Positions 8,329-17,759 are shown, counted from the first letter of the stretch. The stretch is 64,000 nucleotides of DNA from Halobacillus_A sp043497005 (GCF_043497005.1 NZ_JBIEKE010000002.1:992001-1056000); one strand, 5' to 3'. Notes: generated by a model not told the origin, from the letters alone. A program made the numbers and translations.

Positions 8329-10632
8329 ATGACAAAAAGTTCAAATTTAGGCTATCCAAGAATTGGAGAAAAGCGTGAATGGAAAAAAGCATTAGAACAG
8401 TACTGGAAAGGAAATATAAGTGAGCAAGAGCTTCAAACTGAATTAGAAAAGTTAAGACTCTATGACCTTAAGAAACAAAAAGATCTGGGCATTGATTTAA
8501 TCCCTGTTGGAGATTTCAGTCTCTATGATCATGTCCTGGATACAGCTGTGATGTTTGGCTTAATCCCTGAACGTTTTCAGCAGCAAGACGAAAATTCCCT
8601 GCATACTTATTTTGATATCGCTCGTGGCAATAAAAACGCTGTAGCTTCAGAGATGACAAAATGGTTTAACACGAACTACCATTACATCGTTCCTGAAGTT
8701 TCATCAGATTCGGAGCCAAAACTAGTAGAAAACCGACTGCTTCCCTACTTTTTAGAAGCAAAGGAAAAGCTCGATATTACAGGAAAACCGGTCCTTCTCG
8801 GTCCTGTTTCCTTATTAAAATTATCAAAAGGCTTTGAGGACAAAGACTTTGAGAGATTAGTTGAGAAACTCGTACCGTTGTACATACAAGTCCTGCAACA
8901 GCTAGAAAAAGCAGGAGCAGAATGGGTACAAATCGATGAGCCAATTTTAGCCACAACACTGACTAAGGATGAAATTAATGTATTTAAGAATGTCTATCAA
9001 TCCATCGATCGTAAACTTTCCAGTCTGAACGTATTACTGCAAACATATTTTGAATCCATTGATTATTATGAAGAAGTTGTATCTCTTCCCGTAGCTGGAA
9101 TTGGACTTGATTTCGTACATGATCAAGGGGCGAACCTGGAGGCAATAAAGAATTTCGGGTTTCCTGCAGAAAAAACGTTGGCAGCAGGCGTCATCAATGG
9201 GCGAAACATTTGGAAAGATGATCTTTCTGCTTCATTGACTCTGCTGGAAACGCTGCGTTCTTTCGTAAATGAGGATCGCTTAATTGTTCAACCTTCTTGC
9301 AGTTTATTACATGTACCCGTAACGGTTGAAACGGAATCTGAATTAGATCCGCAACTAAAGAATGCGTTGGCCTTTGCCGACCAAAAGCTGGAAGAGATTA
9401 AACTTTTAACAGAAGGCTTAAATAAAGGCAGAAAAACGGTTGAAGAAAAACTGACATTCCAAGCCGAATGCCGCGAACAATTATGGCAGTCTGAGATCAG
9501 AAATAACACAGATGTACAAAAGGAAGTCGAATTTTGGAAAGGCGTTGAACCAACACGCGAACAACATTTCTCTGAGCGCCAATCCATTCATCAAAACTTT
9601 TTTAACCTTCCTTTACTGCCCACTACGACAATTGGAAGTCTGCCGCAAACAACAGAAATCCGACAAGGACGTCTTAAATGGCGCAGAGGAGATTGGACGG
9701 ATACTGACTATCAGAGCTTTATTGAAGCAAATATGAGAGAATGGATTGCACGTCAGGAGGAAATTGGACTTGACGTTCTAATACACGGAGAGTTTGAACG
9801 AAATGATATGGTCGAATTCTTCGGTGAAAAACTCGAGGGGTTTGCTTTTACAAAATATGCCTGGGTGCAGTCCTATGGTTCGCGCTGCGTGAAGCCTCCT
9901 ATTATTTATGGTGATGTTGCTTTAACCGAGCCGATGACCGTGAAGGAAATCAGTTATGCTCAATCGTTGACCAAAAAGCCGGTTAAAGGAATGCTCACAG
10001 GGCCGATTACAATTTTAAATTGGTCTTTTGTGCGCGAGGATATCAGCGAATTCGATGTAACCAAGCAAATTGCTTTAGCGCTGCAAAAAGAAATTAGAGC
10101 TTTAGAAGAAAACCATATTCATATGATACAAGTTGATGAACCTGCTTTACGGGAAGGCTTGCCGCTTAAACCTAAGAAACAGCAGCAATACCTGGATGAA
10201 GCGGTCTACGCTTTTAAACTAGCCACTTCTTCTGTTAAGAATGAAACACAAATTCATACGCATATGTGCTACTCCGAATTTGGGGAAATTATGCATACAC
10301 TTGATGCATTGGATGCTGACGTTATTTCAATTGAAGCGGCAAGAAGTCACGGAGAACTGATCGCTGACTTTGAAAAGCAATCGTATGAAAAAGGAATTGG
10401 ACTGGGAGTGTATGATATTCATAGTCCCCGAGTCCCTGAAGCGGAAGAAATGGAAAAGTACATTCTTCGTGCATTAAATGTACTCGACCCGCGCCAGTTC
10501 TGGGTGAATCCGGACTGCGGTCTAAAAACAAGAGGTGTTAGTGAAACAACGGAAGCCCTTACGAACATGGTAAAAGCCGCGCACAATATCCGATTAGAAA
10601 TCGAACAAAAGTTACAGTCTAGCAAAGGATAA
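8329..10632 (+). CDS. metE: Cobalamin-independent methionine synthase
   Basis: Transfers the methyl group of 5-methyltetrahydropteroyl-tri-glutamate to homocysteine, the last step of methionine synthesis, without B12. The length of 767 residues is normal. The N-terminal half has SNLGYPRIGEKREWKKALEQ. The C-terminal catalytic barrel has TTTIGSLPQT and the zinc ligands His645 and Cys647 (THMCYSEFGE) and Cys730 (NPDCGLKTRG). The homocysteine region GEFERNDMVEFFGE is intact. The start ATG follows AAGGAGG. It is the sole gene behind the tandem SAM and cobalamin riboswitches, and a terminator follows directly, so it is a single-gene unit. Confidence 0.98.
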   Translation: MTKSSNLGYPRIGEKREWKKALEQYWKGNISEQELQTELEKLRLYDLKKQKDLGIDLIPVGDFSLYDHVLDTAVMFGLIPERFQQQDENSLHTYFDIARGNKNAVASEMTKWFNTNYHYIVPEVSSDSEPKLVENRLLPYFLEAKEKLDITGKPVLLGPVSLLKLSKGFEDKDFERLVEKLVPLYIQVLQQLEKAGAEWVQIDEPILATTLTKDEINVFKNVYQSIDRKLSSLNVLLQTYFESIDYYEEVVSLPVAGIGLDFVHDQGANLEAIKNFGFPAEKTLAAGVINGRNIWKDDLSASLTLLETLRSFVNEDRLIVQPSCSLLHVPVTVETESELDPQLKNALAFADQKLEEIKLLTEGLNKGRKTVEEKLTFQAECREQLWQSEIRNNTDVQKEVEFWKGVEPTREQHFSERQSIHQNFFNLPLLPTTTIGSLPQTTEIRQGRLKWRRGDWTDTDYQSFIEANMREWIARQEEIGLDVLIHGEFERNDMVEFFGEKLEGFAFTKYAWVQSYGSRCVKPPIIYGDVALTEPMTVKEISYAQSLTKKPVKGMLTGPITILNWSFVREDISEFDVTKQIALALQKEIRALEENHIHMIQVDEPALREGLPLKPKKQQQYLDEAVYAFKLATSSVKNETQIHTHMCYSEFGEIMHTLDALDADVISIEAARSHGELIADFEKQSYEKGIGLGVYDIHSPRVPEAEEMEKYILRALNVLDPRQFWVNPDCGLKTRGVSETTEALTNMVKAAHNIRLEIEQKLQSSKG

Positions 10633-10649
10633 TTAGAAGGGTAAAATAC

Positions 10650-10688
10650 GAAAGACCCAATCAAATTGAATTTGATTGGGTCTTTCTT
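10650..10688 (+). terminator. metE terminator (likely bidirectional)
   Basis: AAAGACCCAATCAAATT pairs perfectly with AATTTGATTGGGTCTTT. It sits between convergent metE and tgl. Confidence 0.9.
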
Positions 10689-10731
10689 AGTTATCAATTA
10701 TGTTTTCTCTTTTTTTATAATTTGTGGTCAT

Positions 10732-11580
10732 CTACCAGCGTTTAAACACTTTACTAAAGAAATAACGGTATCGATCATATGAAATCGAGTTCTCATCATG
10801 TAAAATCATTGCAGGCTGATATTTTCGTACAGGACCATTTCTCGTCATAACTGCAAACTGCTGTAAGTGCCTGAAGGATGGGCGAACGACTAAATTTGTC
10901 AAGTACGCGGACTGAATGGCCCCCTCGCGTCTTAGTCGATTCAGCGTCTCTATCATTTCTTTCGCTGTCATGATCCCAATTCCATGACCGAAGTAAAGGT
11001 CCCTCCCGACCACAATTGCATTTTCCCCTCTCCATTGAGGGGCACTGGGGTCAAAAGCTGGATTATCAAAGTAAACGACATCCCCTGGTAAAAAGCGATT
11101 AATGTACGATGGATAAAGCCCGAGATCACTATCCGCGTGCCAGCTATAAATATAAAGGTCAGGAAATATACGATTAAAAGCAGCTTCTCCGATCACTTGT
11201 AATACAGCGTGATAATAGATGATCAGCATAGCTCCTGCACATTCAAATGCATAAAGCCTGCTATTTGTAAAAATATCCGTTATCGCATCAGAAGGCCGTA
11301 CACCTGGTCTCAGGCGCAGCGCTCCATAACCCGTGAACAACCAGTAATCAGGATTACTGCGGGTGGTTTCAAAAGTAGCAAATTCAACTTGACTGTCGTT
11401 CATTAATTCTGCACTCTTTACTATTTCTTTCCTCAGTTTGATTTCAAATATTAATTCATCCCTGGATCCATAAGTATACATACTCGGTGAATCCACCATC
11501 TGCCTAATAATCATTTGCTCCCTGCTATCCATCGTCCCTAAATCATTCGGTTGAAAAACAACCCCTGCCACTTGAATCAT
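10732..11580 (-). CDS. tgl: Spore-coat protein-glutamine gamma-glutamyltransferase (transglutaminase)
   Basis: Forms epsilon-(gamma-glutamyl)lysine crosslinks between coat proteins such as GerQ in the mother cell. The sequence aligns by eye with Bacillus Tgl throughout. The catalytic region is YAFECAGAM with Glu113 and Cys114, and the second conserved Glu is Glu186 in QWRGENAIVVG. FFGHG-type FGHGIGIM and the GAIQSAYL segment follow. At 282 residues it is about 35 longer than the B. subtilis protein, with a C-terminal tail (residues about 250-282). Upstream, GGCATGTAGTA resembles a mother-cell sigma-K -10 box (CATANNNTA) with one mismatch. The ribosome binding site is GAGGAGGG. Strong evidence that the organism forms spores. 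Confidence 0.95.
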   Translation of the reverse strand: MIQVAGVVFQPNDLGTMDSREQMIIRQMVDSPSMYTYGSRDELIFEIKLRKEIVKSAELMNDSQVEFATFETTRSNPDYWLFTGYGALRLRPGVRPSDAITDIFTNSRLYAFECAGAMLIIYYHAVLQVIGEAAFNRIFPDLYIYSWHADSDLGLYPSYINRFLPGDVVYFDNPAFDPSAPQWRGENAIVVGRDLYFGHGIGIMTAKEMIETLNRLRREGAIQSAYLTNLVVRPSFRHLQQFAVMTRNGPVRKYQPAMILHDENSISYDRYRYFFSKVFKRW

Positions 11581-11735
11581 CCCGTCCCTCCTCTCTTTTC
11601 AAAAGTTTGCTGCACCTTACTACATGCCTATTCGAATGAAGAAGAATACTTGTTAAAAACCTCATTTCTCTTAAAAATACAGCCCTTGGAAAACTGAACA
11701 GGCAAAAAGATGACCAGACGGCTAAGAGGATAAAA

Positions 11736-11772
11736 GAAGAGGGTCAGCCTCCAATGAGACTGGCCCTCTTCC
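11736..11772 (-). terminator. Terminator of the aromatic acid exporter-type gene
   Basis: GAAGAGGG-CAG and CTG-CCCTCTTC pair around a short loop just beyond the minus-strand stop at 11775. Confidence 0.75.
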
Positions 11773-11774
11773 AC

Positions 11775-12851
11775 TTACTCTATGTAACAACGATTAATAA
11801 TACGTTGGTTTGAATGACACAGTTCTGCTATCTCCTCAAGAACATCGTGTAAGCTCAATAGTTCATAAATTAAAATAGTCTGAGGAGGCAGATGCTGTCT
11901 AAAGTGATTTTCCTGCTCCACATGGTTCTCTTTCCATTTCCAAAATAAATCATCCAGCTTTTCAACGGCTGTAAAATGCTCTTCACTCATGTGGTGGGCT
12001 GGATCCTTTAAAATCTCCGTGTATGAATTGGTCACTTTCTCAATCAGTTTGCGTTCATGAGGTTTAAATTCTGAAAGGTTCGCTTGTACGTATTGAAGGT
12101 TGCCTAAATGAAACACAATCTGCTGCAAAGCACCCAGCTTTCTTTGCGAAAATTGAAAAGCCCGCATTTGTTCATTTGTATGCTTGTGGTACTTCCATTC
12201 CTCTCGTTGATACTGTGACAATTGAAACGTTTTTTCTAAATGAGCTGTGAGCTGACGATAAGAACGGTTAATGTGTCTGGTCTTTTCCTGAGATGCTCCT
12301 TTTTCTGCAGTTACGATCCGTTCGAGCAGCTGAGCTGAATGTCCGTACAAATCATTTATGCTTTGAAAAATCCGCGAAGTATAATTTGGCGGCAGCAAGA
12401 AGAAGTTTACGATTGTTGAAACGACAATTCCGATCGATGTGGTTCCTAGACGCGTCAGAAACGACACGATATGCTGATCCTGAAAATCAGGAATCATAGC
12501 CGTTGCTGTAATCGTAGCAACCAATATCCCATCATCCAGCTTTAATTTGTGACAAATGGCAATCGTTAACATGGCCGCTAGAGCGAATGTTAGAGCACTT
12601 TTCCCAAATACAGCATAAAAAGCAGTAGCTAGAAGAGCACCAATCGCTGAGGCGGGAAAGCGAATGGCTGCTTTTTTAATCGAATCAGCGGCTGTATGTT
12701 CGATAGTTACGATAGCCGTAATGACAGCAAATACCACGGGTAAATTAAAAAAACCACAGATCAGTGCGGTTACAAATACTGATATTCCCGTTTTTAAGGT
12801 TCTTCCCCCTAAAAAATGAGATTCTCTTATTAAATCGATAAACTTAGACAC
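11775..12851 (-). CDS. Aromatic acid exporter family (DUF939/FUSC-like) membrane protein
   Basis: The N-terminal half has about five to six transmembrane helices starting at LGGRTLKTGISVFVTALICG, the family's opening signature. Internal features include a Gly/Ala-rich helix (RFPASAIGALLATAFYAVFG) and LKLDDGILVATITATAMIP. The C-terminal half, about 180 residues, is soluble, helical and charged (cytoplasmic). The frame is open to an ATG at 12899, but that start has no ribosome binding site. GTG 12851 lies behind GGAAGTG and fits the family better, so it is used with moderate certainty. Homologues are proposed to export aromatic acids; nothing here defines the substrate. It is divergent from an alcohol dehydrogenase. 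Confidence 0.82.
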   Translation of the reverse strand: MSKFIDLIRESHFLGGRTLKTGISVFVTALICGFFNLPVVFAVITAIVTIEHTAADSIKKAAIRFPASAIGALLATAFYAVFGKSALTFALAAMLTIAICHKLKLDDGILVATITATAMIPDFQDQHIVSFLTRLGTTSIGIVVSTIVNFFLLPPNYTSRIFQSINDLYGHSAQLLERIVTAEKGASQEKTRHINRSYRQLTAHLEKTFQLSQYQREEWKYHKHTNEQMRAFQFSQRKLGALQQIVFHLGNLQYVQANLSEFKPHERKLIEKVTNSYTEILKDPAHHMSEEHFTAVEKLDDLFWKWKENHVEQENHFRQHLPPQTILIYELLSLHDVLEEIAELCHSNQRIINRCYIE

Positions 12852-13063
12852 GTTAATCACTTCCATAGGTATACTTAGCACCAATTTTACATGATCCATT
12901 AAAAATTTGCAGGCTTTTCTAGTAAGAACTTGAGCTTATTCAGCCTTCCTCTTACCAATAAAAAGACGATCCGTATGTTTAACTATTCTAATTCTCGTGA
13001 ATGACAACGTAATATGCCCGGCCAATACCGGCACATAAACTAGAAATACTGGAGGCAGTCAAC

Positions 13064-14230
13064 ATGAATCGATTTACTATACCACGCGATATTTATTTCG
13101 GAGAAGATGCGCTAGATATATTAAAATCCATTAAAGGTAAAAAAGCTGTTTTAGTAATTGGCGGGGGCTCCGTCAAAGAAAACGGCAACTTAGATACAAT
13201 TCAAAAAAATCTTTCTGAAGCTGACATTGAAACAAAAGTAATTGAAGGAATTACACAAGAACCTTCTACTCAGCTCGTTCAGGATCATCTTCCTGTTCTC
13301 AATGAGTACCAGCCTGATTGGATCATTGGAATCGGCGGCGGTTCCCCAATGGATGCAGCGAAAGCGATGTGGATTTCCTACGAACATCCTGATTTAACAT
13401 TTGAAGATATGGCTCAGCCGTTTACCTTACCGGAGTTACGAACAAAAGCAAAATTCGCCGGTATTCCTACGACAAGTGGAACGGCTTCTGAAATTTCTAA
13501 CCTTTCTGTGATTACAGATTCAGAAACTGGAGTAAAATATCCCCTGGCGGACTTTGAACTTACCCCTGACCTTGCCATCATTGATCCCGTAATGGTGGAA
13601 GCAATGCCTAAGAAAGTACTGGCTTACAGCGGAATGGATGCAGTAACTCACAGCATCGAAGCTTATGTAGCTAAACCGCGTACTACTTTTACGAATTCGT
13701 TGTCAATCGAGGCAGCTGAAATTTTAAAAGATCACCTGCTGTCCTCCTATAATGGAGACCAGGAAGCTCGTGAACAAGTCCATTACGCTCAAGCGATGGC
13801 AGGCATGGCATTCGCAAATGCCGTACTGGGTAATGTCCACAGCATGGCTCATAAAAGCGGGCCGACTTTTGAAGTTCCACACGGTTGTGCGAATGCAATT
13901 TATTTACCTTATGTCATTCAATTTAATCGCAGTGAAGTTGAAGAACGTTTTGCAGCGATCGCACGAAGAATTGACTTATCCGGAAATTCAGATAAAGAGC
14001 TGGTCGATTCATTAATCGCCTGGGTTCGTGACTTGAATCGCGAAATGGATGTACCCAATACACTTAAAGAATTCGGCGTTTCTGAAGAACTGTTTAAAGA
14101 ACACGTTGATAAAATGGCAGAGAATGCTTTGGAAGACCCTTGTACAGGAACGAATCCGCGAGAAACGTCTCTAGAAGAAATGAAGAAATTGTTCGAAGCA
14201 GCTTACTACGGTCAAGATGTTACATTCTAA
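13064..14230 (+). CDS. Iron-containing (group III) alcohol dehydrogenase
   Basis: NAD(P)-dependent oxidoreductase interconverting alcohols and aldehydes. The nucleotide-binding GIGGGSPMDAAKAM (about residues 90-104) and the family signature GIPTTSGTASEISNLSVIT are clear. The metal-binding region GMAFANAVLGNVHSMAHKSG followed by FEVPHGCANAIYLP supplies the His ligands. Asp near DPVMVEAMPKKVLAYSGMDA completes the set. The length of 388 is typical. ATG follows TGGAGG at eight bases. Similar genes are annotated as butanol or lactaldehyde dehydrogenases; substrate cannot be assigned. Followed by a repeat-rich spacer and a shared terminator. Confidence 0.93.
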   Translation: MNRFTIPRDIYFGEDALDILKSIKGKKAVLVIGGGSVKENGNLDTIQKNLSEADIETKVIEGITQEPSTQLVQDHLPVLNEYQPDWIIGIGGGSPMDAAKAMWISYEHPDLTFEDMAQPFTLPELRTKAKFAGIPTTSGTASEISNLSVITDSETGVKYPLADFELTPDLAIIDPVMVEAMPKKVLAYSGMDAVTHSIEAYVAKPRTTFTNSLSIEAAEILKDHLLSSYNGDQEAREQVHYAQAMAGMAFANAVLGNVHSMAHKSGPTFEVPHGCANAIYLPYVIQFNRSEVEERFAAIARRIDLSGNSDKELVDSLIAWVRDLNREMDVPNTLKEFGVSEELFKEHVDKMAENALEDPCTGTNPRETSLEEMKKLFEAAYYGQDVTF

Positions 14231-14262
14231 TAAAAATTAAATAAGAAATTGGATTGAAAGAA

Positions 14263-14360
14263 TAAAAGGCATGCTTTTGTATACTCGCAGCTCGTGCCGC
14301 AAACTGCTGTGGGACCTTCGCGAGCCGAAGACCTACAGCATATGGAGTATTTTCTCGAAG
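14263..14360. repeat. GC-rich foldback element between convergent genes
   Basis: Contains CTTCG-N5-CGAAG and a longer imperfect pairing of TGCTGT with ACAGCA around it. The phrase CTGTGGGACCTTCGC resembles the cores of elements at 23475 and 56838. Probably one member of a degenerate intergenic repeat family. Confidence 0.4.
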
Positions 14361-14383
14361 CACTGATGTATATCCTTTAACAT

Positions 14384-14426
14384 AAATCATCCGAACAGAT
14401 TTCTAAAAATCGTTCGGATGATTTTA
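14384..14426. terminator. Hairpin terminator, copy 2 of the repeated family
   Basis: AAATCATCCGAAC pairs with GTTCGGATGATTT, then TATTTAT. Lies between the convergent alcohol dehydrogenase and membrane protein genes and can serve both. Confidence 0.8.
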
Positions 14427-14457
14427 TTTATTTTTCAAATATATTCCCAGATTCAAC

Positions 14458-15003
14458 TTAAACGTTTATCCCTTTTTCTTTTCTCGGCATTAAGGTGTAG
14501 CTGAAACTAATAACAAAATCAATAACTAAAACGAATGACCATACCTGCAGCGTGCGAAACAGCGCTTCCGTCTGAGAAGAGTTATTAATATATAAAATAA
14601 TAGCTCCTAATAGTGCTCCTCCAATGACCCACGCCAAAACATGGCGGTACCAGCCCTGCCGTTCCTTTCTCGCATGTTCAATCCCAAATTTTTTCTTTGA
14701 ATCTGGTTTTTGCCCTTCTGCGAACCAATAAGCGAATCTCTCATCTGCCCATTGGATCAGTTGATGACCATATGCAATACTAATACCGATATAAACAGCT
14801 GCAATTCCATGTACGGTAGTAGCAACAGCCCCATTTTTAAGATCAGCCACAGTGGCAGCTAGCAGAATAATATCTACGATGGGGGTGCAGATAAGCAGCA
14901 AAGCGCCCAGCTTCTCTTTCTTGAAAAGATATCTAGCAATTAACCCTGCTAAGACAAATACCCAAAAACCTATTTCACAGACAATAATCAACCAACCAAT
15001 CAA
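14458..15003 (-). CDS. Multi-spanning membrane protein (YmcC-like)
   Basis: 181-residue protein with five to six predicted transmembrane helices: residues about 3-27, 31-52, 60-80, 121-140 and 150-172. A charged cytoplasmic loop contains DSKKKFGIEHARKERQ. It is divergent from the TetR gene, and from memory B. subtilis has ymcC beside the TetR gene pksA in a similar way, so I lean to a YmcC-type protein. No biochemical function is known to me. Two TetR-type operators fill the divergent spacer, so this gene is probably repressed by its neighbour. The start follows AAAGGGGTG. Confidence 0.75.
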   Translation of the reverse strand: MIGWLIIVCEIGFWVFVLAGLIARYLFKKEKLGALLLICTPIVDIILLAATVADLKNGAVATTVHGIAAVYIGISIAYGHQLIQWADERFAYWFAEGQKPDSKKKFGIEHARKERQGWYRHVLAWVIGGALLGAIILYINNSSQTEALFRTLQVWSFVLVIDFVISFSYTLMPRKEKGINV

Positions 15004-15020
15004 ATCAGCACCCCTTTTTA

Positions 15021-15036
15021 TAATACGTCTGTATTA
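15021..15036. promoter_or_regulatory. TetR-type operator 1
   Basis: TAATAC-GTCT-GTATTA, a perfect 6-4-6 inverted repeat, 18 bases in front of the minus-strand gene. Confidence 0.7.
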
Positions 15037-15056
15037 AATAATACCAGATTTATTTA

Positions 15057-15076
15057 TTTAATACAATTGTGTTAAA
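15057..15076. promoter_or_regulatory. TetR-type operator 2
   Basis: TTTAATACAATTGTGTTAAA, nearly palindromic over 20 bases. Its core TAATAC-AATT-GTGTTA repeats operator 1 with one change. It ends eight bases before the TetR start, which fits autorepression. Confidence 0.7.
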
Positions 15077-15084
15077 ATATATCT

Positions 15085-15684
15085 ATGCCAAAATTAGTTG
15101 ATCATGATAAACGAAAAATACAAATAGCAGAAGCCACTTGGAAAGTGATTGTAGAGGATGGATTAGAACAAGCTACTGTAAGAAAAATTGCAAAAACAGC
15201 CGGATTATCAGTAGGTGCTTTACGTCACTACTTTTCAACTCAATCAGAGTTATTATTATTTTCGATGGAGCTTGTATCTGAACGCGTAAAACAACGAGCT
15301 GAAGGAAAAAATTATGAGGGCTCCCCGCTGGAGATGGTAACTGAAGCGATATGCGAGTTATTGCCTGTGGATGAAGAGCGGCGAATTGAAATGGAGGTAT
15401 GGTTTGTTTTTTCTGCCAAAACGCTCGTCGATGCGAAGCTTGAAGCACTAAGTGAAACCGTTTATTCCGAAATGCATCAAGGATTAAGGAATGTCATCGA
15501 GCTCCTCTACTCTCTTGACCTTCTTAAAGAAAATCTCGATCTAGATGTTGAAATTGATCGGTTACATGCGTTAGTTGATGGCATGGCACTGCACCATCTG
15601 TTACATCCTGCCACCTTCATGTATGAGAAAATGATCCGAACATTAACTTATCATATAGAAACGCTTTGTAAAAATTCCTTATAA
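15085..15684 (+). CDS. TetR/AcrR-family repressor
   Basis: 199-residue regulator. The N-terminal helix-turn-helix (residues about 10-55) reads ATVRKIAKTAGLSVGALRHY, and the C-terminal all-helical ligand domain has the TetR_C_6-like run HALVDGMALHHLLHP. It resembles PksA/YxbF-type regulators of bacilli. Two near-identical inverted repeats in the 81-base divergent spacer are its likely operators. The likely target is the divergent membrane protein gene plus itself. The ATG has no obvious strong ribosome binding site (TAAAATATATCT), consistent with low expression or a short leader. Confidence 0.88.
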   Translation: MPKLVDHDKRKIQIAEATWKVIVEDGLEQATVRKIAKTAGLSVGALRHYFSTQSELLLFSMELVSERVKQRAEGKNYEGSPLEMVTEAICELLPVDEERRIEMEVWFVFSAKTLVDAKLEALSETVYSEMHQGLRNVIELLYSLDLLKENLDLDVEIDRLHALVDGMALHHLLHPATFMYEKMIRTLTYHIETLCKNSL

Positions 15685-15760
15685 TCTTTACCACCTCACG
15701 AATAGATCTATAGGTTCGGGTGAGAATAACATAACGACTTGGTAAAGGAGGACATTAAGT

Positions 15761-15946
15761 ATGAATAAAGAACGAGCAAAAGAAATCTTCCACTCCCCTG
15801 AAATGATCGATGTCACCCATGAGGACAGACACGTCTATATTGAAGAAGTCATTGAAAGAAATGAAACCGCTCGAATTCACCCGATGGATCAGCCAAACAT
15901 AATACAAGAAGTTCCGTTGTATGCCTTAAAAGAATCACAACGTTAA
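15761..15946 (+). CDS. sspH: H-type small acid-soluble spore protein
   Basis: 61 residues. The opening MNKERAKEIFHSPEMIDVTH and the core TARIHPMDQPNIIQEVPL match the SspH family. It is a minor spore-core protein made in the forespore during sporulation. The ribosome binding site AAGGAGGAC is excellent. CGAATA and CATAACGA in the upstream 70 bases look like sigma-G boxes, but their spacing is too wide to call. A perfect hairpin terminator follows. Confidence 0.93.
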   Translation: MNKERAKEIFHSPEMIDVTHEDRHVYIEEVIERNETARIHPMDQPNIIQEVPLYALKESQR

Positions 15947-15982
15947 AAAGAGAACCGCAGTACAATGCGGTTCTCTTTTTTA
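15945..15982 (+). terminator. sspH terminator, shared with ggt
   Basis: AAAAAGAGAACCGCA pairs with TGCGGTTCTCTTTTT. It separates convergent sspH and ggt and should act in both directions. Confidence 0.9.
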
Positions 15983-15992
15983 ATGAAATATT

Positions 15993-17759
15993 TTATTTCT
16001 TCACCGGCTTGCCTGCGGTTTTATCTAAACCAACTGCCGTACCCGCTCTAGAGGAATCGGCAGCACCTTTATAGGTTCCATCTTCCAGGATCTTTATAGC
16101 CTGGACATTACCAATTTCTCCTGGACTGGACTGCCATTCATGTCCCCATTCTTCCATAGTAGCTCGAACATCAGCTGGTACACCTTCTTCCCATCTGATC
16201 TGAGGGTGAGAAGCACTATAGATTCTCGGCTCCTCAATGGCATCTTTTAACTCCATATCATAATCGATGACATTTACGAGAGTTTGAAGGACAGAAGTAA
16301 TAATGGTTGGCCCGCCTGGTGAACCGAGTGTCATAAATGGTTCGCCATCTTCAAATACCATCGTAGGGGTCATACTGCTCATTGGACGTTTGTTTGGCTC
16401 AACTTGATTAGGACCGCCTGGCACAGCGCTGAAGTCCGTGATCTCATTATTCAGCATGAAACCATATTCAGGAACCATTATGCCAGAACCAAATACTTGT
16501 TCAATCGTTGTCGTATAGGACACGTGATTTCCCCATTTATCAGCTACACTGAAATGAGTCGTTTCGCCAATTTCACGGTCATCCTCTTCTTGCACCGTCG
16601 CTTCAGGTTCTCCATCCTGATAAGCCCATGGATCTCCAGGTTCGACATTTGCATTTGCCTGGCCGAATTCAATAAGTGAAGCACGTTCTGCTAAGTATTC
16701 TTCATTCAACATACCTTCCATAGGTACATCCACAAATTGTGTATCTCCAATATATGCATTTCGATCGGCATAGGCGAGGTGCATTGCTTCTGCCAGTAGA
16801 TGGTACTTTTCAGGGGACCTTGCATCGTACGCACTAAAGTCAAAGCCTTCTAACATTTTTAACATTTGAAGTACCGTCAGTCCGCCTGAACTTGGCGGCG
16901 GCATCGAAACAATTTCATAACCCCGGTACGTGCCCGTTACAGGCTCATCAATCGATAATTCATAATTGGCTAAATCCTGGCTGGTCATACTCCCGCCAAA
17001 CTCTTGAACGGTGTCTGCCAGCGCCTGACCAATTTCACCACCGTAAAAGGCATCAAGCCCGCTTTTCCTTATTTCTTTGAAAGTATTAGCTAAATCTTCC
17101 TGCACTAATAAATCGCCTTCCTGTAATGGTTCACCATTTGGCATAAACACATCCTTCGCTGCACTTCTGCCTAATTCATACTGATTATCATCGATGGCAT
17201 CCGCAAGAACATTATTTACCTCTACCCCTTTTTTGGCAAGTTTAATTGCAGGGTTAATGAGTTGATTAAAAGGCCTCGTACCCCATTCCTCATAGGCGGT
17301 CATTAGCCCTTTTAACGTGCCAGGAACACCGACTGCATCTCCGCTGATATGTCGTTCTGCAAAAGGGATCACATTTCCGTTTTCATCAAGAAACATATCA
17401 GGCTCTGCCCCGGCTGGAGCACGTTCCCGACTATCAATAATGGATACATCATCTTTCTCAGCATCATATACCATCATAAATCCGCCACCGCCAATCCCTG
17501 ACATCATAGGCTCAGCTACGTTAAGGGCTAATTGAATGGCAATCGCTGCATCCATTGCCGTCCCGCCTTTACGTAGTATCTCCGCGCCTATTTCCGATGC
17601 TGCCGGGTGAGCAGTAGCCACCATTCCCTCTGCTCCATACGCTACTTCGTCATTTGATTGCTGGGGTCCTTTCGCGAGGGTTCCTGCTGGGAAGGACATG
17701 GTGAACAACAGAACAAACATAACAATCCAAGAAAAAAAGCGATTACGGTTTACGTTCAC
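15993..17759 (-). CDS. ggt: Secreted gamma-glutamyltransferase
   Basis: Cleaves and transfers gamma-glutamyl groups from glutathione or poly-gamma-glutamate outside the cell. An N-terminal signal peptide is evident (NRNRFFSWIVMFVLLFTMSF, cleavage near TLAKG). The large-subunit N-terminus GAEGMVATAHPAASEIGAEI is typical. The self-processing site is GETTHFSVADKWGN with Thr401 as new N-terminal nucleophile. The substrate-binding loop NEITDFSAVPGG and the oxyanion SSMTPTMVF with SPGGPTIITSVLQ follow. It is 588 residues, the normal size, and rich in acidic residues, as expected for an extracellular protein of a salt-adapted species. Ribosome binding site AAAGGAGG. Confidence 0.95.
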   Translation of the reverse strand: MNVNRNRFFSWIVMFVLLFTMSFPAGTLAKGPQQSNDEVAYGAEGMVATAHPAASEIGAEILRKGGTAMDAAIAIQLALNVAEPMMSGIGGGGFMMVYDAEKDDVSIIDSRERAPAGAEPDMFLDENGNVIPFAERHISGDAVGVPGTLKGLMTAYEEWGTRPFNQLINPAIKLAKKGVEVNNVLADAIDDNQYELGRSAAKDVFMPNGEPLQEGDLLVQEDLANTFKEIRKSGLDAFYGGEIGQALADTVQEFGGSMTSQDLANYELSIDEPVTGTYRGYEIVSMPPPSSGGLTVLQMLKMLEGFDFSAYDARSPEKYHLLAEAMHLAYADRNAYIGDTQFVDVPMEGMLNEEYLAERASLIEFGQANANVEPGDPWAYQDGEPEATVQEEDDREIGETTHFSVADKWGNHVSYTTTIEQVFGSGIMVPEYGFMLNNEITDFSAVPGGPNQVEPNKRPMSSMTPTMVFEDGEPFMTLGSPGGPTIITSVLQTLVNVIDYDMELKDAIEEPRIYSASHPQIRWEEGVPADVRATMEEWGHEWQSSPGEIGNVQAIKILEDGTYKGAADSSRAGTAVGLDKTAGKPVKK

